A stretch of DNA of 60,172 nt. Source: Gracilaria vermiculophylla (taxonomy: Eukaryota > Rhodophyta > Florideophyceae > Gracilariales > Gracilariaceae). The position numbers and the translations under genes were made by a program. Shown in pieces: positions 18,558-27,863 of the stretch. The stretch covers positions 4,834,916-4,895,087 of the forward strand of contig JAHNZQ020000308.1 of NCBI GenBank assembly GCA_019155205.2, in the 5' to 3' direction. How positions within the stretch are numbered: the first letter of the stretch is position 1; each line of letters starts with the position of its first letter. The notes beneath the pieces were generated by a model. It searched no databases. It was not told the DNA's origin and was given only the letters and a program-made list of their open reading frames with translations.

Positions 18558-19844
18558 TTACGAGTAATAATGCAAAGAGCCCTTCTTCTTCGCTTGAACT
18601 GCCATCACGCCCTCCACAAAATCCTCATGCACAATCTCGCCCCGATCGTTTCGCAGAGCCAACATTCCCGCCTCAACCGTGACCGCCTTCAATTGCGCCG
18701 AATTAAATTGTTGGCACTGAGCAGCAATCTCTCTGAAGTTGACATCCTTGTTAACATTCATCTTTCTTGAATGAATCTGCAAAATTATCGTTCTCGCACT
18801 CTCATCCGGCAGCACGAACTCGATCTTCCTATCAATTCGACCGGATCTCAGTAAGGCAGGGTCCAGAATATCGACTCGATTCGTTGCCGCGATCACTTTG
18901 ATATTGTCGTCTGAAGAAAACCCGTCTAGCTGATTTAGCAGCTCAAGCATTGTGCGCTGTACCTCTCGATCACCGCTCAACTCCGAATCAAATCTCTTGG
19001 TACCAATAGCATCCAATTCATCAATAAAGATAATGGTAGGACCTTTTTCCTTTGCCAACGCAAAGGCATCACGCACTAGTTTTGCACCATCACCAATGAA
19101 CATTTGCACGAGTTGCGGACCTGCAAGTTTCAGGAATGTAGCATTGGTCTGCGCGGCACATGCACGTGCCAAGAGTGTCTTTCCTACTCCAGGCGGACCG
19201 TACATGAGCACACCCTTTGGCGGACGAATGCCAACCGCATCAAATCGCTCCTTCTGTGTCAATGGTAGTACGACGGCTTCAACAAGCTCTTGAATCTGTT
19301 TGTCAAGTCCACCAACGTCGGCATACGATTCGGTGGGTTTCTCGTCGACCTCCATAGCCTTCACTCGTGAGTCGTACTCGGCTGGTAGCTTTTCAAGAAT
19401 AAGGTACGAGTCTTTGTTGACACCGACTAGGTCGGCCGGCTTGAGCTCTTCTGCTGGAACAAGTCCAATGACGGGCAGAAAAATGGTTTGTCTTGTGGAC
19501 GTCTTCAAAACAACAGCCTTTCCCTTTCTCTGAGAGTCCAGATCGACATTGGCACCGTCCTCTTCATCTTCCTCCTCAATATCCAAAATCTCGACGATGT
19601 TACCCACAAGATATGGTAACTGCTTGTTTAGCTTGACTTTGTCAGTGTTGAGACGGATCTTTTCGATGGTGTGCTTCTTTTCATGATTGAGGCGCTGGCT
19701 CTCGCTGCGAAGCACCTTAACCTCCGCTTCCAGCAATCGTACGCGTGTTAACAACTCGTCGACAGGCGCGCGGAGGATTTCTTGGTCGAGACTCTCATCC
19801 TGCATGAGCTCGCCGGCAATATCTCCCAGCGCGGCTGCAGCCAT
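18558..19844 (-). CDS. RPT5: 26S proteasome regulatory ATPase Rpt5 (S6A)
   Basis: One of the six AAA+ ATPases of the 19S base, which unfold ubiquitinated substrates and feed them into the 20S core. The 428-residue length is typical. There is an N-terminal coiled coil (about 25-75) and then the OB-fold entry [20 protein letters not shown], which marks Rpt5 among the paralogues. The AAA domain has Walker A GPPGVGKT (216-223), Walker B IIFIDELD (271-278), sensor ATNR near 320 and the second-region arginines SGRIDRK (334-340). The C-terminus LHYYS is a hydrophobic-Tyr-X (HbYX) tail, which docks into the 20S alpha ring and opens the gate. Intronless. It is divergent from the bL36 gene, with about 356 bases between start codons. 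Confidence 0.96.
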   Translation of the reverse strand: MAAAALGDIAGELMQDESLDQEILRAPVDELLTRVRLLEAEVKVLRSESQRLNHEKKHTIEKIRLNTDKVKLNKQLPYLVGNIVEILDIEEEDEEDGANVDLDSQRKGKAVVLKTSTRQTIFLPVIGLVPAEELKPADLVGVNKDSYLILEKLPAEYDSRVKAMEVDEKPTESYADVGGLDKQIQELVEAVVLPLTQKERFDAVGIRPPKGVLMYGPPGVGKTLLARACAAQTNATFLKLAGPQLVQMFIGDGAKLVRDAFALAKEKGPTIIFIDELDAIGTKRFDSELSGDREVQRTMLELLNQLDGFSSDDNIKVIAATNRVDILDPALLRSGRIDRKIEFVLPDESARTIILQIHSRKMNVNKDVNFREIAAQCQQFNSAQLKAVTVEAGMLALRNDRGEIVHEDFVEGVMAVQAKKKGSLHYYS

Positions 19845-20200
19845 TTTTGCTGTCGGTGACGAATCTGGGGTGCGGAGGGAGCGTCTGAATTGTGGGAAGG
19901 GAGGTGCAACAACTAAGAGATGGCTATGAACAAACGCAGACGGGAGTGCAAGCGCGCGGAAGCGTGAAGGTGTGAGTCAAGCTTCGGCTCAGCACTGCTT
20001 AACACGTGTGCGTGGAGGCATTGGCAGAAGAACGGCAGCAAGTACACATTAACAAATGTAATTACGTCCCAGCCAAAACTACTAAACACACACCATGGCA
20101 CCGCCGTTTCCCCGCCGCGATGGTCCATGGTTACCGCAGTCGCCGGGTTCATCGGCATTGGCGCTCTTCGCGCGAGCGCAGGGGTTCCAAAGTGCACAAC
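19845..20200. promoter_or_regulatory. Divergent promoter region of RPT5 and bL36m
   Basis: The 356 bases between two divergent start codons must hold the promoters of both. No TATA box stands out. The frame of bL36m is open upstream to 20006, but that part has no ribosomal or targeting character, so I treat it as leader. Confidence 0.45.
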
Positions 20201-20422
20201 ATGTGGGCGGTATTTCGCTCCGCCGTCGCGCCCGGGTCGCTTTCCGCCGCATCGGCGGCAGCTCCATCGCGCGCGTTCAAGGTGGTGTCCGCGCTGCGAC
20301 GGCGCTGCAACGCGTGCCGCATCGTGCGGCGTGGCAAGAAGGTGTACGTGCTGTGCGAGGCGCACCCGCGGCACAAGCAGCGCCAAGGAAAAGGGGGCGC
20401 CGTGTACCGCCGCCGGCAGTGA
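20201..20422 (+). CDS. Mitochondrial-type large-subunit ribosomal protein bL36
   Basis: A 73-residue protein. The first 30 or so residues (MWAVFRSAVAPGSL, then Ser/Ala-rich) are Arg-containing and free of acidic residues, like a mitochondrial presequence. The rest is bL36: FKVVSALRRRCNACRIVRR and LCEAHPRHKQRQG. The zinc ligands are present (C36, C39, C52, H58). The protein sits in the GTPase-associated region of bacterial-type ribosomes. Red algal plastid genomes are known to encode their own rpl36, so a mitochondrial destination is more likely; this is inference. I chose the ATG at 20201 because it opens the presequence. It is easily missed because it is so short. Confidence 0.88.
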   Translation: MWAVFRSAVAPGSLSAASAAAPSRAFKVVSALRRRCNACRIVRRGKKVYVLCEAHPRHKQRQGKGGAVYRRRQ

Positions 20423-21064
20423 TCGCTCGCACCCCCGCCAACCCCCGCCAACCCCCGCCAGCCCCCCCGGCCCGCTCGCGATTTCGCTTTCCGTCAACGC
20501 TGCGACGTACCGAGGCGTACCTCCCGTACGTTTCCGCTGCCAGCCCCTTTGGCCTGTGCTCATCGCCGTTTGCTTTCTTCCGTTCCAAAATTATTAAAAC
20601 GCATAGTACTTCTGCCACTTTTGCGAGCTGTTTGGCCGTTCATCCTACAAACAGCCCGACGCGCTCTGTCAGCCCGCTGTAAGCAGCCGCCCAGCAAGCC
20701 GTTCAAAGCAGACAGCAGCCGCGCGGTCGCCGCGCGCCGCGTGCCACGCGCCCAGGCGTCGCCAGAGCGCAGCGGCGTGCTCCCGTCGCGCGCCGTACTC
20801 ACCCCGCGCACTCGTAAGTTGCGAGTTGCGGCGCTGCAAGCAACTACCGCGCCCCCCACCATTTCTCTACCTATCGCCGCCAGCGTCCGCGCGCCCCCCG
20901 CCTACCGCGCCCCCCGTGTACCGCACCCTCGCCCACCGTTCCCCTGCCCCCTCCCCTTCCGGAAGCGCCGCCGACCCTAACTCTCCCGTCCCTCACTAGC
21001 CTCTCCCGACCGTTTCCCCCCTCTTTCCCTTCCCCGGCTCGCGCTCCTTTGCGCTTGCACAACG
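20423..21064. other. Intergenic region between bL36m and the RING-kinase gene
   Basis: About 640 bases containing the bL36m 3' region and the promoter and leader of the next gene. It holds the 10-bp repeat at 20431-20460 and a long pyrimidine-rich leader (about 20940-21050) before the ATG at 21065. No further gene is seen. Confidence 0.5.
20431..20460. repeat. 10-bp x3 tandem repeat downstream of bL36m
   Basis: Three exact copies of acccccgcca, with a degenerate fourth, begin nine bases after the bL36m stop codon. Like the array at 3251-3300, the period is 10 bp. Confidence 0.9.
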
Positions 21065-24000
21065 ATGCCGTCTCGTGCAGGGCATTGCCCGGCGTGTGAT
21101 GCCACATTCGATGCCGACCGCCATCTTCCGATGGTCTCCGTTGTGTGCGGCCACTCCCTTTGCGAAGCATGTGCAGCGCGAGACGCACCCCGGGCAACTC
21201 CCTCGCCGCGTGATGACACCGCGTCGCTCTCCTCTTCCTCCACAGCGTCCGACGACGAAGACGACGACCCGCCCTCCGCCCCTCGCTGTCCCGTCTGCAA
21301 CGCCGCGCTAGCAGGCTTTGTCAAGAACTTTGAAGCTGTCGCAGCTTTGCAACTGTCCGCGGCCGCCCCGCCCAAAAATCAACCACCGGCACCTGACCTT
21401 TCAGCAGTCGTTCATCGCGACCTTGTCATTCGCCGTGCCCACATTCACTTCACACGCTCGCCGGCCACGGAGGTTGGACGCGGTGCCTCGGCCGTCGTGT
21501 ATCGCGGAGTCTACGCTTCACAACCCGTAGCTGTCAAGTGTATACGCACTATGAGCGAATCATTTGCCACGGAAGATCGTCTTCGACGTGAGCTTCGAAA
21601 CGCTTCACGCCTTCATAGTCCCTACATTGTGCAGTTTCGAGGCGCGGCGTGGGATCAAGAGGCGGGACCGAATTCACCGCGAAACATCCTGCTCGTTACC
21701 GAGCTCATGCAGGGTGGCAATCTGCGCGAGAATCTCAATCGTTTACATCCTACCGTCGGATTGCCTGTGGAAAACTTTGTGCGAATAGCTCTACATGTGG
21801 CGAGGGGCATTCTCTATCTGCATGACGAGGGCCTTGCCCATCGCGACATCAAGAGCGCAAATATTCTTCTTACCGAGCAAATATCAACTCAAAACCGCCG
21901 TTTTGCACCATCGGTGTGCGCCAAGATTGCTGACTTTGGGCTTAGTAAGTACATTGACAAGGCTACTGGGGGTGGAACTGTCATGCAGAGTATTATGGAG
22001 CCCGGTCGACTGGAAGCGACGTATTCTTATCTGGCACCAGAAGCATTTGGAGGAGACAAATCCAACGCGATTCGTCGTGACGACGATGATGATGATGATG
22101 CTGATGAACCTCGATATGATGAAATGGCAAAGAAGCGCGACATATATGCATTAGGCGTGTTGTTTTGGGAGATGCTCACCGGCAAAATCCCTTGGGGTGG
22201 TGTGTCTCTTCCTGACGTATATGTACGCGTCTGTGTCCGCAGCGATCGTCCGGGGCCAGCCTTGGATGAAACAGTGGTGTCGAAGTCCGTTCGCCGGCTT
22301 GTCGAACGTTGTTGGGCGCAGAATCCACTCAAACGACCTTCTGCAAAGTCAATAGTGGTCAAGCTGGAAAGGCTTGCCGACCGGTTCAATGTGAACCGCA
22401 ACGAATCTCCTGTGGGATTAGCGCCGTCATTACCTGCTTCTCCCCTTGGCGGCATCACATCTGCTCCTAATACGATTCATCCAGGTGCTCGCTCGACTCC
22501 TTTGCCGGATATGCGTGCAGAGCCACTTAAAGAGCAGAATGAGACGCAGCCACAGTCCTCTTCCCACCCTCAAAAACGCACGCCCTCCGACCCGCACATT
22601 GCCTACCAAAAGATGCCGTCTGCATCAACAGTGTATACTGCGCCGGATGGTGCAAAGACACATTCTACTGGTTTCGAGGTCGGCGACACGCGTGAGTTTG
22701 ACCGCGTTGTGGAGGAGATTCCTGCCCCGTATGATGATCCCACTTGGGCAGATGACAATGATGCAACCTCACACGGTCAACAGTCCATACCTAGCAACCC
22801 TGGTGCGGCAAGTTCATCAGCGAGAGGTAATGACCTGAATGATGCGTCATCGTCCATTAAGCGCCGTCTCTCTCGATCCCGGCAATCGGTTCATGACCCT
22901 AGCATCGAACAAAATCATGCCCGTGCAACAGCCCACCCTACATTGCACCCTTCTGTAACCTCGTCAGTCACGCCAAGCCCATCTCCTGTTTCACCCACTC
23001 CCAAGGCTAATGCCACAGCTGTCGCAGCGACTGCGGCGGCAATTGCCGCAGCAAAAGACCGCGAGCGAAAACGTGATGACCTACGAGCTGCCCGGGCGCA
23101 AGCTAATCGAATGTCACGTCCTGCGCCTCCTCCTGCTGGGGAAGCCAGCTTTCAGTCGCTTCCTGTTCTTGAACCGTGGCAGAAGGTGGCTGCAAAACCG
23201 AATGAGATGCGCCCCGTATTCTACGACAACTCGGATGAGGAAGCGAACGACTTCGACCCAGAACGTGCGGCAGCAGAAGAAGCAATAGCTGAATCACAAA
23301 ATCAAGTTACATTGCCACAGCAGCAACAAACCACCCCTCGCAATGTTGGTACGGCGACTGCCGCAGTTACCGCAGCTGCAGTTGCTGCGGCAGCACATCG
23401 CCCGCAGATGCAGGCTGTACGGAGCACATCTACGAACCGTCTGTGTGGATCCAGGTCGCCTACTGCTCGTCGCCCTATGTCACCTATGGTAGCTCGTCCA
23501 TTTACAGCAGCTCCGAACCATGTTCGAACAAATACGGAAGAAGAACTTACGGTGCGTCCCACCGGCTCTTTGCCCAGGATCTCAGACTCTTCAGCTCCGA
23601 AGAAAATGTCAAGCACTGGAAGTCGCTCTCTGTTGGGTAGGACCATGTCCGCTTCAGTCGCGCCGACTCCACCAAGCGCGAACCGAGGTTCTGCTCCTGT
23701 TTTTAAATCAAATTCGGCCGCTCCTGTCTCTTCATCAAGAGACTCAAGTGGAAAGCGTGCATTTATTCGACGAATGCGTTCAAATGACATGAGCAGGCGT
23801 ATGGCACGGAGTTCGAGTTCAACAGATGTCGATAATAACAATAAGCGCCGGCAGAATGCGGTTGTTGCGGCAACCCGATCTTATGCATCCGAAACTGTTC
23901 AGCCCGTTGATGATCAAGAAGCTCAGTACACCATCATGCAGATTGGTTCTGAACCAAAGGAGGATTTTGGTCAAACAGTTGATTCCGTGGATAAGGATGG

Positions 24001-25363
24001 TCTTATGCGTTTGTTTGCGGAGCGTATGGCGCCTTTGCGTCTAGCAGCTTTAGCACATGCTTCTCTGATTAGTGAAAAGCACAGTGGTGAAGAAGAGGTC
24101 ATTCGCAATTCGTGTGCAATCTTGCACAAATTGACCGTATTGGAAAGTCAATCCCCCCAGAAGAACATCCAGCAATCGTTATCATCAAAGGAGCAACTAA
24201 GCATTCGCAAATATTTGACCGGAGTCCGTGGGATTGATGCACTTTTGTCTGTTTTGCACCCTCCGGAAAAACGGCATCCGACAACATTGTCATACTGTTT
24301 TCTGGCGCTTGGTAATCTGAACGCATGGGATCTAGAAGCGAGGAGACAGTTTCGGAACTCGCATGGCGTGTTGCACATAGCAGAAGTAATGGTGGTACAT
24401 CGCAATAACAGCGGTGTACAAGAGAAGGGCAGCTACGCTCTTGCATGCGTTGGAGGAACGTACCCATCAAAGGCGAAGTTTGTTTTTGAGCAAGTTGGGG
24501 CTCTGGATGTCGTGATTCAGGCTCTGTCTGGTGTACAGAGAGAAAACACGAATGATGCGGTAACAAAACAGGCATGTGCTGCCCTTGGTGCTATGTGTGC
24601 GTCGTGCCCACCGAACGCGCAGTATGCCGCAAAGAAAGATGCGCTGCAGTATCTTGTAACTGCATTCGAGAGATTTCGACGGGCGTCACGGGTAGAAGGC
24701 GGGAAGCGAGGGGAAATGCGACTCGTTTGTAAGGCTTTCATGGACTTGCTATGCCATCCGGAAAACAGAAAGCTGGCCGGATCAAATGGAGGATCCACGA
24801 TGATCATTCGTGCCATGCGGATCTTCCGATTGGACGCCGACTTTATCGAAAAAGCTCTTACTATGCTTTCCGATTTTTGTACATATCGTTCAAATGGCAT
24901 GCAAATCGTTCAAGCTGGGGGAGTAGATGATATTGTTGCTGCTATGGAGCGATTCCGATTATCGGACAATATGCAAAAGGAAGGTTCGAGGGTACTCACT
25001 CTATTGATGAAGGCAACTGGTGATCAAGCTAGACGGCGCATGGTGCACGCGGGTGGTGCCGAAGCAGTCGTATTTGCGTTGGAAAGGTTTGGAGCTATAC
25101 CTGACAACAACGTGCCTGTTGTTGTGGAAACCTGTAGGGCGCTGCATATGCTGTTTTTGATGGAGAACAATTCTGAGGGGGAAATCTTAGGAAGGAGAAT
25201 GAAGAAAGTGAGGTGTGACAAGGCCATCAAGACAGCTTTGGTGACACACAAGCCAAGCCCTCAGGTACAGGAAAAAGGAAAGGAAGCTCTCAAGCAATTG
25301 AGTCATCTAAAGAGTGGAGGAGGCTTGTTTGGGAGAATGAGAAGTGGGGTAAAGCGGCGGTAA
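21065..25363 (+). CDS. RING-finger / TKL-type protein kinase / armadillo-repeat protein
   Basis: A 1,432-residue intronless protein. Residues 8-78 form a C3HC4 RING finger (C8, C11, C28, H30, C33, C36, C75, C78) with an acidic Ser-rich insertion, followed by GFVKNFEAVAAL. A complete kinase domain (about 130-440) follows: glycine loop GRGASAVVYRG, VAVK with K158, HRDIKSAN with D261, DFG from D290, APEAF, and an Asp-rich insertion after the APE. It is TKL-like. About 450-960 is Ser/Pro/Ala low-complexity sequence. About 985-1410 consists of helical armadillo-type repeats (LGNLNAWDLEARRQFRNSHG; YALACVGGTYPSKAKFVFEQ). RING followed directly by kinase is the layout of the plant ubiquitin ligase KEG, but KEG continues with ankyrin and HERC2-like repeats. 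I infer E3 ligase and kinase activity with ARM-based substrate binding; localisation is unknown. Confidence 0.9.
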   Translation: MPSRAGHCPACDATFDADRHLPMVSVVCGHSLCEACAARDAPRATPSPRDDTASLSSSSTASDDEDDDPPSAPRCPVCNAALAGFVKNFEAVAALQLSAAAPPKNQPPAPDLSAVVHRDLVIRRAHIHFTRSPATEVGRGASAVVYRGVYASQPVAVKCIRTMSESFATEDRLRRELRNASRLHSPYIVQFRGAAWDQEAGPNSPRNILLVTELMQGGNLRENLNRLHPTVGLPVENFVRIALHVARGILYLHDEGLAHRDIKSANILLTEQISTQNRRFAPSVCAKIADFGLSKYIDKATGGGTVMQSIMEPGRLEATYSYLAPEAFGGDKSNAIRRDDDDDDDADEPRYDEMAKKRDIYALGVLFWEMLTGKIPWGGVSLPDVYVRVCVRSDRPGPALDETVVSKSVRRLVERCWAQNPLKRPSAKSIVVKLERLADRFNVNRNESPVGLAPSLPASPLGGITSAPNTIHPGARSTPLPDMRAEPLKEQNETQPQSSSHPQKRTPSDPHIAYQKMPSASTVYTAPDGAKTHSTGFEVGDTREFDRVVEEIPAPYDDPTWADDNDATSHGQQSIPSNPGAASSSARGNDLNDASSSIKRRLSRSRQSVHDPSIEQNHARATAHPTLHPSVTSSVTPSPSPVSPTPKANATAVAATAAAIAAAKDRERKRDDLRAARAQANRMSRPAPPPAGEASFQSLPVLEPWQKVAAKPNEMRPVFYDNSDEEANDFDPERAAAEEAIAESQNQVTLPQQQQTTPRNVGTATAAVTAAAVAAAAHRPQMQAVRSTSTNRLCGSRSPTARRPMSPMVARPFTAAPNHVRTNTEEELTVRPTGSLPRISDSSAPKKMSSTGSRSLLGRTMSASVAPTPPSANRGSAPVFKSNSAAPVSSSRDSSGKRAFIRRMRSNDMSRRMARSSSSTDVDNNNKRRQNAVVAATRSYASETVQPVDDQEAQYTIMQIGSEPKEDFGQTVDSVDKDGLMRLFAERMAPLRLAALAHASLISEKHSGEEEVIRNSCAILHKLTVLESQSPQKNIQQSLSSKEQLSIRKYLTGVRGIDALLSVLHPPEKRHPTTLSYCFLALGNLNAWDLEARRQFRNSHGVLHIAEVMVVHRNNSGVQEKGSYALACVGGTYPSKAKFVFEQVGALDVVIQALSGVQRENTNDAVTKQACAALGAMCASCPPNAQYAAKKDALQYLVTAFERFRRASRVEGGKRGEMRLVCKAFMDLLCHPENRKLAGSNGGSTMIIRAMRIFRLDADFIEKALTMLSDFCTYRSNGMQIVQAGGVDDIVAAMERFRLSDNMQKEGSRVLTLLMKATGDQARRRMVHAGGAEAVVFALERFGAIPDNNVPVVVETCRALHMLFLMENNSEGEILGRRMKKVRCDKAIKTALVTHKPSPQVQEKGKEALKQLSHLKSGGGLFGRMRSGVKRR

Positions 25364-27334
25364 AGGAAGACATATGGCTGTTTATAGTTCATAGGTTGCG
25401 CTTGCTGATGAAGAATGGTGAACATTTGTTGCTTTCCGGTAGATATTATTGTAATTTGTAAACACACACTGAAAGAGTTCATTCTTGACGTCGGCGCAAA
25501 GATCGGCCCTTTGCTACCTTGTGGCTCTTCTGGAATGTTCATGGAGCCATTGCTTGTCCTTAACTGCCAGTGGGTCTGCCTGGCTCTCGAGTGGCGCGGA
25601 AGGCCGAAGGTCAAGATCTATGTTTAGCTATTTTGCTACCCTGCGAGATGGCCAAGACAACAAGAGCGTCTCATGGTATTTCTTTCGCAACTGAACTCGT
25701 GGAGCGAGGTTCACAGTCAATGATATGCTGGCTCTTGCTTTTAGTTCCAGATTGAATGGAACAACTCCCGAGAGTTGTTGTAAAGGAAATTGTAAATGTT
25801 ATACATTTGCTTTCAACGCTCGCCACACATCACAGGCTGTGCAGCAAGGCAGTGCAGGATCACCAAGCTCATCTTCATCATGAACAGTGCGCATTGCAGG
25901 ATAGCAGCCAAAAAGCGAAATCCCAGGCATGTCTGGTGCAGAAAACTGAAAACGGTTTTTTTTTTCCATCGGTGTAGTACTCGACTGGCCACGTCATTCC
26001 TTGTAGTAGAAATCCCATTCCCGAATTACACACGAGATTGCCACAAGAGAGCTGAACTGCATAAATTCCTATTTTGGTGGCAGGTGTACTACAGGCTCTC
26101 ACGAGATGTGATTTGTGCACCTCACGTTCAACGACATGTGAAACAATTCTTGTAACTTTTTAATACTTCAGTTCTATAATTAAGCTCACTAACAATATTC
26201 AACTTTAAAGAATCTCAAACAATGGTACAGATGTATGCCGATGGTTTTTGGTTTTCATGTGAGTATAAACTAATAAAGCTTCCTTACATTTTGTTAAACC
26301 TATTCACATCCAGGGAGGCTTTTCTAGGCCATCTTCACCTGTTCGGCCCTTGGGACATGAAGAAAAAAAAAATCAAAAGCCCTGAACCACGTGACAAAAT
26401 ACGGAATTAAAGACTCATGGCAAGAGAAGAATTGTAGCACCAACTTACCAAAAGCTTTGCTAAAAAAAAACAGAAATGATTCTATAAAAATGCTTTGCAG
26501 CTGTAGAGTCTGTGAATCAAGTACACTGGCATAAGATACACAACTCGCAACGAGCACGATTATGAAACCAAAAGCTCGATCCGGGTCTTTCTCTTAGAGT
26601 TTACGGGCTTCATGCGCGCACAAACCTAACATCTTCAACCCATCGTTCCTCCCCGCGACACTTTGAAACCCATAACCCCATACAGACAATCACATCCTAC
26701 AAGCAAATCAGACAATATCACCATACTGCACATCAAATCCTTAATCAAACCGAAACTTATATAAACTAATACAAAGCAATATCACAAAATGACCATTCTA
26801 CGAAGTGCTAAAGTATCATAAATACTTCAAAACCGAAACAAAATCTTTGAAGTTCTGCAACGAAAAATCTATTGACCACGATAATTAGCCCACCTAAAAT
26901 ATAAAACATAAAAAGAATGCTTTTCAACAACCAGTCATCAACAATGACGAGAAAACTATCACTTTTGTCTTCTCAGAACTCAAAAAATGGAAAACACTCG
27001 CAGCCATCGTGGTCCACCAACAAATAAGCAAAATAGCGTAAATCAAAGGCTGATGTCCAAAACACCTCACTGTTGGGTAATTATTATAACTTTATAAAGA
27101 GAAAATAGCCATAGAAAGAGTTGATCATCTGAAATGGGATGATGCTCCTTTTAGAGTTTGTTCGACCGTTTACCTCAAATAACATAAAAACAATCGACAT
27201 CTCCTTTACTCTTAGTTATTTTTGATCGAATGTTTTCGTTTTTGTAGTCCGTATAACATTTGCAGCATGATGGTGTACATCGAACTCTAAAATTCATTTT
27301 TTTGTGATTGGCCAAAAGCAGAAACACAAGACAA
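25364..27334. other. Boundary zone between the gene cluster and the transposon block
   Basis: After the kinase stop, composition turns AT-rich over about 700 bases. I see the likely kinase 3' UTR and then unclassified AT-rich sequence up to the piggyBac end. No open frame resembles a known protein, and no clear repeat pair is visible. Confidence 0.5.
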
Positions 27335-27519
27335 CTAGTGTCTATCCGATCGGTGCGCTGACCTCATATGAGGTCAGAGCACCATCAAGGAAAAAAAATA
27401 TATAAGAAATTGGAATTTGACCCGTAGGCCAATATTTTGAATTTTTTAATTTTAAAAACCTGTTATCCAAGGTTGCCTGTGAACAATAAATAGTTGTAAA
27501 GTAGACCACGCCATGAGCT

Positions 27520-27656
27520 ATCACAGCAGCCCAGTGGTCATCAGACTACATGCCGGCAACTTATCCTGAGTTCGAACCTCGGTCAGTTTCTAAAAACTCA
27601 ACAACTCCTTCGGGAGCTAGACTTAATCTAAAATATTTAGCCTCTCATAACGTTTT
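27520..27656 (+). ncRNA. tRNA-like Pol III-type module inside piggyBac copy 1
   Basis: An A-box-like segment (cagcccagtggtca, 27527-27540) and a good B box (gttcgaacctc, 27570-27580) lie at tRNA spacing. The T-arm is perfect: stem ctgag/ctcgg around loop ttcgaac (27566-27582). Two hairpins follow, one from agttt/aaact (27586-27599) and one C(UUCG)G tetraloop hairpin at 27605-27616. A TTTT run is at 27653. The acceptor and D stems do not close well, so this is a tRNA-derived or tRNA-mimicking unit, not a working tRNA. Transcription is inferred. Confidence 0.4.
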
Positions 27657-27863
27657 CAACGCCTACTTGAACAGCAGACAAAATAACGTGCTATCTATTA
27701 AAAGGGCAGTTTTGTAATAGAGTTTAAATAATCTAGCAAGGCAAAACAACGCGCATTGAATTAGTACGAGGCTTGAAGTAAATGAAATTTTGTTCCATAA
27801 ATGCATTGAAATGTTGAATTGTATTTAAAAAAACAAATGTTGTCAACATTGTTGACATTTCTT

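Noticed and set aside
27520..27582. Functional tRNA gene
   Set aside because: The T-arm and boxes are good, but acceptor and D stems do not pair, so it is listed as tRNA-like only.
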